This document shows positions 22,560 through 31,483 of a DNA stretch of 31,483 nt, one piece after another. Each line of letters opens with the position of its first letter. Within the stretch, counting starts at the first letter, position 1. The position numbers were made by a program, and so were the translations under genes. The stretch is from Paralactobacillus_A sp963926925 (GTDB taxonomy: Bacteria > Bacillota > Bacilli > Lactobacillales > Lactobacillaceae). The stretch spans positions 1 to 31,483 of the forward strand of contig CAWUZD010000006.1 in assembly GCA_963926925.1 (NCBI GenBank), read 5' to 3'. The notes beneath the pieces are model-generated. The model was given only the letters and a program-made list of their open reading frames with translations, was not told the origin of the DNA and searched no databases.

Positions 22560-23819
22560 TTATGACCGACGGTGTTTGAAAAATGGTGGGACATCATTGT
22601 TATCATTACCATCACTTGCAGAATTATCACTCCGTTGGAAAATATCAAAATCTTTCTTTTCAACATTGTCGAAACTACGATTTTGATTGTCAGTTACCCG
22701 ACTTGATGGTTCACGCCGCATGTCCCAATTACCAAATGGGTCATTATTATGATGTTCAGGAGCAGCACTAGTTGGTGCAGCAGAATGAGCATTATTTGTT
22801 GTATTAGTAGTTGCTGTTGGACGAGCGTTATGATTTACATTACGCCGTGACCGTGAATTTTTATCAGGATCAATACCAGTTGCAATAACAGTTACAACAA
22901 CTGCATCGCCTAAATCTTCATTAATTGATGTACCAAAGATGATATTAGTATCATCGGATGCTGCTTCACGAACTGTATCAGATGCATCTTGAGCTTCAAA
23001 TAATGATAAATCTGGACCACCAGTAATATTTAATAATACTTGTTGAGCCCCATCAATTGAAACTTCAAGTAATGGTGAAGAAATAGCCTTCTTAGTTGCT
23101 TCGATAGCACGGTTTTCGCCATTAGCAGAACCAATACCCATTAAAGCAGAACCTTGGTTTTCCATCACTGTTTTAACATCAGCAAAGTCCAAGTTAACGT
23201 AACCTGGTGATGTAATTAAGTCTGAAATACCTTGAACACCTTGTCTTAAGATATTGTCAGCTACATGGAAGGCTTCCATCATTGGGGTCTTCTTATCAAC
23301 CATTTCTAATAAACGATCATTAGCAATTACAACTACTGTATCAACATGTTGTTTTAATTCAGCAATACCTTCAGTTGCATACTTAGCACGACGAGGTCCT
23401 TCAAAAGTAAATGGACGAGTTACTACAGCAACAGTTAAGGCACCAGCATCCTTAGCAATTTTAGCAACAACTGGAGCAGCACCAGTACCAGTACCGCCAC
23501 CCATACCAGCAGTAACAAAGACCATATCTGCACCTTCAAGTGATTGTGCAATTGTTTCTTCACTTTCTTCAGCAGCTTTTTGACCAATTTCAGGATTAGA
23601 ACCAGCACCTAACCCACGAGTTAATTTAGGTCCTAATTGAATTTTTGTTTCGGCCTTTGATGCTTCTAAAGCTTGCACATCAGTATTGGCTACAATAAAG
23701 TCAACGCCTTTAACGTCTTCTTCAATCATACGGTTAACAGCATTACCGCCACCACCGCCGACGCCGATTACTTTAATTACTGCGCCAGAATTTTGCTTTG
23801 AATCTAATGAAAATTCCAT
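22560..23819 (-). CDS. ftsZ: Cell division GTPase FtsZ
   Basis: This tubulin-like GTPase forms the Z-ring. The 419-aa protein has VIGVGGGGGNAVNRMI near the N-terminus, the GTP-binding motif GGGTGTG (107-113), and the T7 synergy region NLDFADVKTVM. An Asn/Thr/Ala-rich disordered linker follows from about residue 320. The C-terminal peptide VPPFFKHRRS corresponds to the usual D-I-P-x-F-L-x-x-R motif that binds FtsA and SepF; Phe replaces Leu here. The frame extends to 23837, but AAAGGA lies nine bases before the ATG at 23819. It sits 36 bases after ftsA. Confidence 0.98.
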   Translation of the reverse strand: MEFSLDSKQNSGAVIKVIGVGGGGGNAVNRMIEEDVKGVDFIVANTDVQALEASKAETKIQLGPKLTRGLGAGSNPEIGQKAAEESEETIAQSLEGADMVFVTAGMGGGTGTGAAPVVAKIAKDAGALTVAVVTRPFTFEGPRRAKYATEGIAELKQHVDTVVVIANDRLLEMVDKKTPMMEAFHVADNILRQGVQGISDLITSPGYVNLDFADVKTVMENQGSALMGIGSANGENRAIEATKKAISSPLLEVSIDGAQQVLLNITGGPDLSLFEAQDASDTVREAASDDTNIIFGTSINEDLGDAVVVTVIATGIDPDKNSRSRRNVNHNARPTATTNTTNNAHSAAPTSAAPEHHNNDPFGNWDMRREPSSRVTDNQNRSFDNVEKKDFDIFQRSDNSASDGNDNNDVPPFFKHRRS

Positions 23820-23855
23820 TCGTCTGTTTCCTTTCATATCCGTATTTATTCATTT

Positions 23856-25175
23856 TTAATCAAAAAATGAATCAAACCAATGACGTAAACCACTCTTGTT
23901 TACTTTCTTCTTTGGTTTCTTTTCTTTAACAGGTTCGTGATATTCATCATTATCATCTGTTAATGCTTGGGCATTATTAGTTTTCATGATATTATCAAGC
24001 ACATTATTAGCATTAACTGGTAATGCACTTGCCACAATCATGTCAACTTCAGTTAATTGAGTTGCATATTTAATCAAACTCAATGCTTGTGAGAATGATG
24101 GATGACGTAATCCCATTTGGTTAGGGATATATAATTTAACTGAACGTTTAAAAATGCTACTTGCTAAATCAGTAATTCCTGGTAAAGCAGTAACGCCACC
24201 AGTCATAATAATGCCACCTGGTAAATTCAATGCATTAACACTTTGCAAAGCATGATTTAAACGATCAAAAATTTGCGTTAAACGCGCTTCGATAATTTCA
24301 GCAAGGTATTGTTCAGAAATCATCTTCGGTTGATCTTGACCGACAATTTTAACTGGAAAAGTTTCTGATTCAGATGCTTCACTAGCAAGCGCAACACCAT
24401 AATCACGTTTAACTTTTTCAGCATTTTCAAATGAAGTATTCAAAACGACGGAAATATCTTTGGTAATATATTCGCCGCCTTCTTGATCAACAGTTGTAAA
24501 TTTTAATTTATTATCATGAATAACTGACGCTGTACTTTGTCCGCCGCCCAAATCAATTAACACTGTCCCAAAGTCACGTTCACCTTCTGATAATGCTAAT
24601 TGGGCTAATGCCAATGGATTAATTGCAAATGTTTTAATTCGCAAACCAGCTTTTTCAATACATTTTTCAGTATTATGAATAATTGTCTTTGGCGCTGTAA
24701 ATAAAATACCATGAATTTCTAAACGAACACCGATCATACCACGAGGATCTTTGATACCATCGAAACCATCAACAATAAATTCATCAGGAATTAAATTAAT
24801 AATTTCGCGTTCAGGTGGTAAGTTACGTACTAAAGCAGCCGCAGCTACTTCACGTACATCATCAGAGCTGATTTCACGTGCTTGATCATCAACTTTAATC
24901 ATCCCTTGAACGGGTTCAATTTGAAGCATTGTCGCTGGAATACCAGCAACTACTTCATTAATTTCAATGTTCGCTTTTTGTTCTGCTTGATGAACCGCAC
25001 TTTTTATAGCAGCAACAGTCTTATCAATATCGACGATTACACCGCGGCTTAGGCCTTCAGAACGTTCACTGCCCACTCCAATAACATTCATTTGTCCCTT
25101 TACATATTCGGCAACAATGACTTTTATTGAGGTGGTTCCAACGTCAAGTCCGACATAAATGCCTGATTTTCCCAT
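23856..25175 (-). CDS. ftsA: Cell division protein FtsA
   Basis: An actin-like ATPase that tethers FtsZ to the membrane and recruits later division proteins. The 439-aa protein starts MGKSGIYVGLDVGTTSIKV (phosphate-1 motif). It has VLIDLGGGQST (phosphate-2), IIMTGGVTALPGI (adenosine motif), and a basic tail ending in SGLRHWFDSFFD, the amphipathic membrane-binding helix. The frame runs upstream to 25226, but AAGGAGG precedes the ATG at 25175 and the family starts there. An extended -10 promoter is present ahead of it, so ftsA-ftsZ may be transcribed separately from the upstream mur genes. Confidence 0.97.
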   Translation of the reverse strand: MGKSGIYVGLDVGTTSIKVIVAEYVKGQMNVIGVGSERSEGLSRGVIVDIDKTVAAIKSAVHQAEQKANIEINEVVAGIPATMLQIEPVQGMIKVDDQAREISSDDVREVAAAALVRNLPPEREIINLIPDEFIVDGFDGIKDPRGMIGVRLEIHGILFTAPKTIIHNTEKCIEKAGLRIKTFAINPLALAQLALSEGERDFGTVLIDLGGGQSTASVIHDNKLKFTTVDQEGGEYITKDISVVLNTSFENAEKVKRDYGVALASEASESETFPVKIVGQDQPKMISEQYLAEIIEARLTQIFDRLNHALQSVNALNLPGGIIMTGGVTALPGITDLASSIFKRSVKLYIPNQMGLRHPSFSQALSLIKYATQLTEVDMIVASALPVNANNVLDNIMKTNNAQALTDDNDEYHEPVKEKKPKKKVNKSGLRHWFDSFFD

Positions 25176-25224
25176 AAAAACAGGGACCTCCTTAACTGCA
25201 GTACAAAATTTAACACTTAATGTC

Positions 25225-25233
25225 ATTTTAGCA
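25225..25233 (-). promoter_or_regulatory. Internal promoter before ftsA (extended -10)
   Basis: On the minus strand TGC followed by TAAAAT (25233-25225), about 50 bases before the ftsA start, in the 105-base gap after divIB. This is the largest non-coding gap inside the division cluster apart from the T-box. Confidence 0.5.
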
Positions 25234-25280
25234 CATTTGAACTTATTAAAAAAAGACCATTTTTAGGCTTAATTATTTAA

Positions 25281-26261
25281 TTAATTATCTTTTTGTGATG
25301 ATGAAGTATCCTTAGTTGACGATTTAGTTGTCGAGCTTGATTTACTATTATCTTTCTTAGTGGATGTCTTAGTTGATGAACTACTTTCATCAATACTTGA
25401 TTCTTTTTTAATATCAGATAATGGATATGAAAAAGCACCTACTTCTAAATCAATGACACTCTTTTCTTTTAATTGCCCTGCAATTTGTGGGTAATAAGTA
25501 ATCTTACTACTGATGGTACGCATATCGCCAATAATTTCATTACCATCATTCATAAAGATAATTATTTGATAAGGATTATCTTTTTGACTTTGATATTTAA
25601 TTTCAGAAATACTATTCCGAATTTTGCTAGGAATTTTTTCATAAGCATCAATCATCATGGCAAGATACTTACTATTAGTAAAGTTATCAAACAATGGGTA
25701 ATTACCAATTGGTTTATTAATTAACTGATGAATTACTTTACCATTCATCAAAATTGCATAATAACCATTTTTGGTCGTTTGGTAACCAGCTAATGGATAT
25801 TCCTTAACCTTAATATTCAAATTATTAATGCCATTCAAATTAATAGTAGCCGTTTCAATTCGTGGCAATTCTGTGGTAATTTGTTTAGCAATTTGTTGTT
25901 TACGTACTAAAGTTGTAATCACATTCGTATAGTGATTAATACCACTTGCATCAATAATCTTTTGAATAGCAACTGTTTGTTCGCCAGTAACACTAATTAC
26001 GTTAACACGACTTAGTGGTGTAATTAAATAAATCAAAAATAAGCTAGCCAAAGCTAGCGTACTTACAATTATTATTAAATTTACCTTAATACGATGCGCA
26101 AGGCGTTTCTTTAATTGTGGTAATTTATTAGTTAAAGTTGCCTTCTTATTATGTTTCGCATGATGGGCATTCTTAGCTTGATGATCACGTTGATATTTTT
26201 CCCATGGTGTTAAATTATCATCTTCTGATTCTTGAGACTTTTTACGTGACCAAAATGTCAT
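25281..26261 (-). CDS. divIB: Cell division protein DivIB/FtsQ
   Basis: A bitopic membrane protein that, with FtsL and DivIC, links the early division ring to septal wall synthesis. The 326-aa protein has a charged cytoplasmic N-terminus (1-58), one membrane helix (~60-80), a POTRA domain (~84-155, VNVISVTGEQTV and on) and the beta domain. A C-terminal tail of ~40 residues made almost only of Ser, Thr, Lys and Asp looks disordered and surface-exposed. GGAGGG precedes the start. It follows murG by 17 bases in the usual murG-divIB-ftsA order. Confidence 0.95.
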   Translation of the reverse strand: MTFWSRKKSQESEDDNLTPWEKYQRDHQAKNAHHAKHNKKATLTNKLPQLKKRLAHRIKVNLIIIVSTLALASLFLIYLITPLSRVNVISVTGEQTVAIQKIIDASGINHYTNVITTLVRKQQIAKQITTELPRIETATINLNGINNLNIKVKEYPLAGYQTTKNGYYAILMNGKVIHQLINKPIGNYPLFDNFTNSKYLAMMIDAYEKIPSKIRNSISEIKYQSQKDNPYQIIIFMNDGNEIIGDMRTISSKITYYPQIAGQLKEKSVIDLEVGAFSYPLSDIKKESSIDESSSSTKTSTKKDNSKSSSTTKSSTKDTSSSQKDN

Positions 26262-26278
26262 TTATGTACCCTCCAATA

Positions 26279-27370
26279 TTAATGAACAAGTTGTTGCATA
26301 ATTTTAATAATACGATCAGCAGCATCGGGATAACCTAACCTACGCGCACGATTACCCATTTGTTGGCGCAATTGACCATCTTGCATTAACTTATCAGTAT
26401 TAGCTAACAATGTTGCGCCAGTTAAATCATCTTCAGTAATCATCAAAGCCGCATCATTTTTAACCAAACTCATCGCATTTTTCATTTGATGATTATTAGT
26501 TACATATGGACTAGGAATCAAAATTGATGGAATTCCTAAAGCCGTAATTTCAGCCAAACTGGTTGCACCAGCGCGACTAACAATTGCAGCTAAATCAGGC
26601 AAAATAGTTGGCATATTATCAATATACGGAACCACTTTAACATTATTAGTAAGATGAATATCACGTAATTGTTTGGCAACATCTTGAAAGTGGACCTGTC
26701 CGGTTGCAAAAAGAACTTGATAAACCCGATTAGTAAATGCTGGTGCTGCTTCAACAAAAGCTTGATTAATGCGTTCAGCACCACGGCTACCACCAATAAT
26801 TAGCACTGTTGGCAATTTAGAATTAAGACCATATTCACTTAGCTTATCATTAGGTTGCATTGCTGCTACTTGTTGGGCCCGCGGATTTCCTGTCAAGACA
26901 ACTTTATGTTTAGGAAAATCATGTGCTACTTCCGGAAAAGTAATAGCAACTTTATCAACAAAATGTGACAAAAACTTATTAGTAATGCCAGCAACAGAAT
27001 TTTGTTCATGAATAATAGTAGGAATATGTAAACGATGTGCTTCATAAACAATAGCAGCACATACATATCCACCAGTACCAATCACAATATCAGGCTTAAA
27101 ATCTTGAATTATTTTTTTAGCTTGGCGCACACTCTTTAAAAATAATTCAATTGTTTTTAAATTATCTAATGATAATGAACGTTTAAAGCCTTGAATTTCA
27201 AGTGTAGTAAATGGAATGTGATGATCAGGCACAATCCGTGATTCTAACCCACGTTTTGTACCAACATATAAAACATCATCAAGTAACTGACGCTCACGTA
27301 AACGTTCAATTAAAGCTAATGCTGGATAAATATGACCACCAGTGCCACCACCAGAAATTATTACACGCAT
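26279..27370 (-). CDS. murG: UDP-GlcNAc transferase MurG (lipid II synthesis)
   Basis: MurG adds GlcNAc from UDP-GlcNAc to lipid I at the inner membrane face, giving lipid II. The 363-aa length is normal. The N-terminal glycine loop ISGGGTGGHIYPALAL, IHEQNSVAG, the second loop IIGGSRGAERIN and the UDP-binding ISRAGATSLAEIT are all visible. The start lies one base past the murD stop (TAG-T-ATG), and its AAGGAG is formed by the last codons of murD, so translation is coupled. Confidence 0.98.
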   Translation of the reverse strand: MRVIISGGGTGGHIYPALALIERLRERQLLDDVLYVGTKRGLESRIVPDHHIPFTTLEIQGFKRSLSLDNLKTIELFLKSVRQAKKIIQDFKPDIVIGTGGYVCAAIVYEAHRLHIPTIIHEQNSVAGITNKFLSHFVDKVAITFPEVAHDFPKHKVVLTGNPRAQQVAAMQPNDKLSEYGLNSKLPTVLIIGGSRGAERINQAFVEAAPAFTNRVYQVLFATGQVHFQDVAKQLRDIHLTNNVKVVPYIDNMPTILPDLAAIVSRAGATSLAEITALGIPSILIPSPYVTNNHQMKNAMSLVKNDAALMITEDDLTGATLLANTDKLMQDGQLRQQMGNRARRLGYPDAADRIIKIMQQLVH

Positions 27371-27371
27371 A

Positions 27372-28754
27372 CTATTTTTTCTCCTTATCAGCGATTAATT
27401 GATGAACGGCATCAATAAATTCATCACCACGAACTTCAAAATGTGGATATTGATCCCAACTAGCACATGCTGGTGAAAGTAAAATAACATCGCCAGGCGC
27501 ACTTAATTGATAAGCAATTGGTACGGCTGCACCTGCTCGTTCAGCAAACTTAATTACTTTAATACCAGCTTTCTTAGCCGTTTCAGCAAGCTTATTAGCA
27601 GTTTGGCCAAATAAAATAATTGCCTTAACATGTTGACGAAGTGATGGAATTAATTCATCAAAACCATTACCACGATCAAGACCACCTGCTAATAAAATAA
27701 CTGATTGTTTAAATGAACGAAGCGCAACTTCAGTTGCCATAACGTTAGTTGCCTTAGAATCATTATAAAAACGCCGCTTTTGATATTCAGTAACAAATTG
27801 AACCCGATGTTTAACACCAGCAAATGTTTCGAGAACATCGACAATTGCTTGGTTAGTTTGTCCCATTAATTTTGCAACAGCAATGGCAGCTAATGCATTT
27901 TCAACATTTTGTTCACCAGGAACTTTAATTTCATCCGCATGAATAATTGGTTCGCCTTGGAAATACAAAATATTATCTTTCAAATATGCACCCTTTTCGC
28001 TTAAATCCTTAGCAGAAAATGGGATTACTTGCGCATGGGTTTGTTTACTTAATTCACGCCATTCCTCATTATCCCAATTAATCACTAAGTAATCATCAGG
28101 CGTTTGGTTAGCGGTAATTTTCATTTTAGCAGCTACATAATGTTGCCGATCACCATGATAATCAAGATGAGTTGAATAAATATTAGTAATAACTGCAATA
28201 TGAGGACGAAGCTTAGTAGTACCTACTAATTGAAAACTAGATAATTCTGTAACCATTACATCATCACTAGTAGCTTCTTGCACAATTTTACTAGTAGAAA
28301 CACCAATATTACCATCAGCATAAGCATGACCTTTTTGCCGATCTTTATTAAGCATTAAGGTAATCATGGTTGTAGTTGTGGTTTTACCATTACTACCAGT
28401 AATTCCAATCCAAGGTGCTGATGAAGCTTCAAAGGCTACTTCAGGTTCACTAATTACAGGAATATGATTAGCTTCAGCCTTGACAATCATAGGATTATCA
28501 TAGCGAATTCCTGGATCCTTAACTAAATATTGAAAACCATCATCTAAAATTTCAGTCGGATGATGACCGGTAATTACCTTGATACCTAATTTTTCTAAAC
28601 CAACAATAGTTGGATCATCATCGGCAAATTTTTTAAGATCATTAACTGTTACTTGCGCACCTAATTTATGTAAAAGCTTGGCAACATTAGCACCACTTTC
28701 ACCAAGTCCCAAAACTAATACTTTTTTATTTTGATAAGTAGTTATTTGTTTCAT
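27372..28754 (-). CDS. murD: UDP-N-acetylmuramoyl-L-alanine:D-glutamate ligase MurD
   Basis: A cytoplasmic ligase that adds D-glutamate to UDP-MurNAc-L-Ala. The 460-aa length is typical. It has the N-terminal Rossmann-like VLVLGLGESGANVA, the ATP loop GITGSNGKTTT (~118-127), VTELSSFQL, and the YNDSKATN motif after the central domain. LLSPACASWDQY near the C-terminus is a MurD signature. AAGGAG stands before the ATG. It is 22 bases after mraY and one base from murG. Confidence 0.98.
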   Translation of the reverse strand: MKQITTYQNKKVLVLGLGESGANVAKLLHKLGAQVTVNDLKKFADDDPTIVGLEKLGIKVITGHHPTEILDDGFQYLVKDPGIRYDNPMIVKAEANHIPVISEPEVAFEASSAPWIGITGSNGKTTTTTMITLMLNKDRQKGHAYADGNIGVSTSKIVQEATSDDVMVTELSSFQLVGTTKLRPHIAVITNIYSTHLDYHGDRQHYVAAKMKITANQTPDDYLVINWDNEEWRELSKQTHAQVIPFSAKDLSEKGAYLKDNILYFQGEPIIHADEIKVPGEQNVENALAAIAVAKLMGQTNQAIVDVLETFAGVKHRVQFVTEYQKRRFYNDSKATNVMATEVALRSFKQSVILLAGGLDRGNGFDELIPSLRQHVKAIILFGQTANKLAETAKKAGIKVIKFAERAGAAVPIAYQLSAPGDVILLSPACASWDQYPHFEVRGDEFIDAVHQLIADKEKK

Positions 28755-28776
28755 CGCAATTATTACTCCTTAAATT

Positions 28777-29739
28777 TTATAAAAATACCCATAAGTAGAA
28801 GGCGCAACATAATAATTCAATTAACCAAAAAGTAATATCAATGCGCCATTCAGACCAACCTAACATTTCAAAATGATGATGAATTGGACTCATCTTAAAC
28901 AAACGCTTACCGGTTGCTCTGAAGTAACCAACTTGTAAGATAACACTCATGGTTTCAACTACATAAATAAAACCAATTAGTAATAATGAAAATTCACGAT
29001 GTAATAATAATGAAATTGCAGCTAAAGTACCACCTAGAGCTAGGGAACCAACATCCCCCATAAAAATCTTTGCTGGTTTATGATTGAAGATTAAGAAACC
29101 TGCCAAACCACCAATAATTGCTAAACAGATAATCAACAATGGATATTGTTGTTGGTGATAACTAATAATGGCGTAAGTTCCAAACGAAATGATACCTAAC
29201 CCTGCTACTAAACCATCCAAACCATCAGTTAAATTAACTGCATTAGAAAAGCCAATTAGCCAGAATAACGCAAAAATTATATAAATGACGCTTGAATGAA
29301 TACTAAATGGTCCCACATTAAGTGTGTGGTCACCACCATCGTAGAAGTAAACAAGTAAGAAAATTATCCCACCAATAATTTGACCAAGCATCTTTTGCCA
29401 TGCCTTTAAGCCAAGGTTTTGCTTATGTGATACTTTAATAAAATCATCTAAAAAGCCTAATAACCCGTATAAAACGGTAATAAAAATTGTAATTAAAAAG
29501 TTATTAGTAATTTGATGAATGCTAAAGCCAACAATTAAACTAACCAAAATAGCAGCAATTAAGAAAACAATGCCACCCATCGTTGGGGTGCCGTTTTTCT
29601 TAGCATGCCACTTAGGACCTTCACCACGAATGGTTTGGCCTTCTTTATGCATCCGAAAATAGCCAATGCATAATGGCATTACGATAACTGTAATTGCAAA
29701 ACTGGTTACTAATGTAATTAACATTTGTGTCAATTGCAT
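28777..29739 (-). CDS. mraY: Phospho-MurNAc-pentapeptide translocase MraY
   Basis: An integral membrane enzyme that transfers phospho-MurNAc-pentapeptide to undecaprenyl phosphate, forming lipid I. The 320-aa protein has about ten hydrophobic segments. The catalytic aspartates lie in GFLDDFIKVSHKQN and NLTDGLDGL, FMGDVGS is present, and the family's SPIHHHFE lies near the C-terminus. AAAGGAG precedes the start. It lies 15 bases after pbpX and 22 before murD. Confidence 0.98.
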   Translation of the reverse strand: MQLTQMLITLVTSFAITVIVMPLCIGYFRMHKEGQTIRGEGPKWHAKKNGTPTMGGIVFLIAAILVSLIVGFSIHQITNNFLITIFITVLYGLLGFLDDFIKVSHKQNLGLKAWQKMLGQIIGGIIFLLVYFYDGGDHTLNVGPFSIHSSVIYIIFALFWLIGFSNAVNLTDGLDGLVAGLGIISFGTYAIISYHQQQYPLLIICLAIIGGLAGFLIFNHKPAKIFMGDVGSLALGGTLAAISLLLHREFSLLLIGFIYVVETMSVILQVGYFRATGKRLFKMSPIHHHFEMLGWSEWRIDITFWLIELLCCAFYLWVFL

Positions 29740-29754
29740 AATTTATATTCTCCT

Positions 29755-31483
29755 TTAATTAGGTTGTTTCAAAGTAATAGTAATTTGTTTAGCTGATTTC
29801 ATTAATGCGCCTGGCGTTAAGCTTTGTGAAACTACGTAGCCATCACCATTAATTTTAATTGGTGCACCTGTAATTTCGCTTAACTTCATGACATCATCCT
29901 TGGACCATCCCTTAGTATCAGGCATAGTCATTGCACCATTTGTTAATAACAATACACGTTGTTGTTTCAACAATGTTTCACCTGGTAATGGTAATTGTTG
30001 CACAATTGTATTGCCAGTACCAATGGTACTTACAGTTAAACCATCCTTTTGCAACTGTTTAGTAGCTGCACTAGTTGATTTATTAATAACTGAAGGCATT
30101 TTTACTTCAGTTAATTGCTTGTTGCTTGTTTCTGCCATTGATAATAAATGTTTCATCAATGGTTTGAAAATCAAAGCTAATGTCTTCGTTGCTGAAGTGT
30201 CGTTGTCATAGAAGTAACGTGGTTGCTTCATCGTAATATAAACCACATAACGTGGATTATTAGCTGGTGCAATTCCCATTACTGAGAAAATATAATTTTT
30301 ATCACCAGTTAAATAACCACCGCCGTTAGGATTAGCAATTTGCGCTGTCCCGGTTTTTACGGCAATTTTTTGCCCAGAAATTTTATAAGCACGACCAGTA
30401 CCATATGGTTCGTTAACAACTTCTTGCATGGCACTTAACACTTTTTTCGCCGTTGTTGGTGTAATTGGATGACCAACAACTTTAGGACGATAGTAAGTTG
30501 TTTTACCAGTATTAGGATCAACAATCTTGCTAACAATTTGCGGTTTAAGCATGGCACCATTATTAGCAACAGCACTAACTGCTTGAAGCATTTGTACCAT
30601 GGTTACATTAACACCTTGACCAAATGAAGTTACTGCTTGGTCAACTGGACTTTTGAACTGAATACTACCGGCTAATTCGCCTGGAAGTTGAATGCCAGTC
30701 TTCTTACCTAAACCAAACTTGCACATATAATTAAACCAATTTTGTGCTCCTAAAGCTTGTTCAATATGCACAAAACCAACATTACTTGAACGTGGAAAGG
30801 CTTGTTTCAAAGGAATTACGCCCCAACCACTCGTTTGCCAGTCCTTAATCGTCGAAGTACCAACTTTAATTGAACCAGAATCATATAATTCATTAGGATT
30901 ATATGTTCCCGTATTAATCGCAGCAGCTAAGGTTAATATCTTCATAACTGAACCAGGTTCATAAGTATCAGCTATCAAAGAATCACGCCACATTTTATCT
31001 AGGCCTTCACGGGTCATCGGATTAAATGATGGCCGTTGGGCAACAGCTAAAATTTGACCAGTTTTAGCATCCATAACTACAGCATTTAATTCAACTGGAT
31101 CAGCTACTTTTTGAACTTTACTCATTAAGCTTTCAGTATAAGTCTCTAAATGAGAATCTAAGGTTAAGTAAACATTATCACCATTCTTAGCCTTGGTTTT
31201 AGTGATTGGATTGTCAGAAATGTTATATCCAAAATTATCACGAATATTTTCGACATAACCATTTTTACCAGTTAATTGTTTATTAAAGTATTTTTCAATA
31301 CCCATAATTCCAACTAGCTTATTAGTAGGATCAGTTTCATCTCTACTTGATGGTTGTGCTAAACCAACTTCATGAGATGCAAAAACACCATTTGGATATA
31401 AACGTGAAGGTGTTTGCATAAAGTAAATCCCAGTTAATTTTGCTTTTTCAATTTTGGTTTTTTGTGCTAATGATAAATTACGA
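29755..31483 (-). CDS. pbpX: Class B penicillin-binding protein PBP2x/FtsI, 5' end cut by the window
   Basis: A division-specific transpeptidase that crosslinks septal peptidoglycan. The frame is open through the window edge; the first visible codons read RNLSLAQKTKIEK, then LTGIYFMQTPSRLYPNGVFA, so the ATG at 31419 is internal, not the start. About 575 residues are seen and the N-terminal cytoplasmic and membrane part is missing. Active-site motifs are SVMK (EPGSVMK, codon near 30951), SSN (PRSSNVGF) and KTGTAQ. Two C-terminal PASTA domains follow (from MPSVINKST and MPDTKGWS), as in Firmicutes PBP2x. It stands directly before mraY, the usual order. Confidence 0.96.
   Translation of the reverse strand, partial: RNLSLAQKTKIEKAKLTGIYFMQTPSRLYPNGVFASHEVGLAQPSSRDETDPTNKLVGIMGIEKYFNKQLTGKNGYVENIRDNFGYNISDNPITKTKAKNGDNVYLTLDSHLETYTESLMSKVQKVADPVELNAVVMDAKTGQILAVAQRPSFNPMTREGLDKMWRDSLIADTYEPGSVMKILTLAAAINTGTYNPNELYDSGSIKVGTSTIKDWQTSGWGVIPLKQAFPRSSNVGFVHIEQALGAQNWFNYMCKFGLGKKTGIQLPGELAGSIQFKSPVDQAVTSFGQGVNVTMVQMLQAVSAVANNGAMLKPQIVSKIVDPNTGKTTYYRPKVVGHPITPTTAKKVLSAMQEVVNEPYGTGRAYKISGQKIAVKTGTAQIANPNGGGYLTGDKNYIFSVMGIAPANNPRYVVYITMKQPRYFYDNDTSATKTLALIFKPLMKHLLSMAETSNKQLTEVKMPSVINKSTSAATKQLQKDGLTVSTIGTGNTIVQQLPLPGETLLKQQRVLLLTNGAMTMPDTKGWSKDDVMKLSEITGAPIKINGDGYVVSQSLTPGALMKSAKQITITLKQPN

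Noticed and set aside
25241..25265. A-run and T-run after divIB as a terminator
   Set aside because: It is only A/T pairing with no GC stem; such runs are common in this genome.
31356..31419. ATG at 31419 as the start of pbpX
   Set aside because: The frame stays open to the window edge and the residues before it match PBP2x sequence, so this Met is internal.

Overview
The window is chromosomal DNA from a low-GC Gram-positive lactic acid bacterium, most likely a Lactobacillaceae member. The grounds are the Firmicutes-type division and cell-wall (dcw) cluster, an isoleucine T-box, lipoteichoic acid genes, a DUF1831 gene beside a cysteine desulfurase, and LPxTG surface proteins. I cannot name the genus. 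Nearly every gene lies on the minus strand; the only plus-strand gene is a small cold-shock-domain protein at 12085-12288. Biological reading order therefore runs from the right edge to the left.

Right third (17117-31483, minus): pbpX (cut by the window edge), mraY, murD, murG, divIB, ftsA, ftsZ, sepF, yggT, ylmH, divIVA, then a T-box leader and ileS. This is one long gene train for making lipid-linked peptidoglycan precursor and assembling the division machine. An internal extended -10 promoter lies ahead of ftsA, and there is a strong terminator after ileS.

Middle (12344-17080, minus): an accessory island of two related, very long alpha-helical, sortase-anchored (LPxTG) proteins. The left one carries an in-frame amber stop at codon 4 of an otherwise perfect signal peptide. 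Its promoter has a 14-bp palindrome upstream and a 15-bp A/T hairpin at the start of the mRNA. The right one has a run of eight G in its promoter spacer and a perfect match to the WalR (YycF) box upstream. Together these suggest variable and envelope-stress-controlled surface expression, and this is the most interesting part of the window.

Left part (197-11982, minus): a small membrane protein and mtnN; the sulfur-relay group nifS-like cysteine desulfurase, DUF1831 and mnmA (tRNA 2-thiouridine); a TPR protein coupled to recD2; then lafA, lafB, ykuJ and ltaS, which supply and extend the glycolipid anchor of lipoteichoic acid. A TTGACA box at the far left edge points to a gene beyond the window.

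Several longest-ORF starts are moved inward where a clear Shine-Dalgarno sequence sits before an internal ATG (ltaS, ykuJ, TPR, mnmA, divIVA, sepF, ftsZ, ftsA). No tRNA, rRNA, CRISPR array, transposase or prophage gene was seen.
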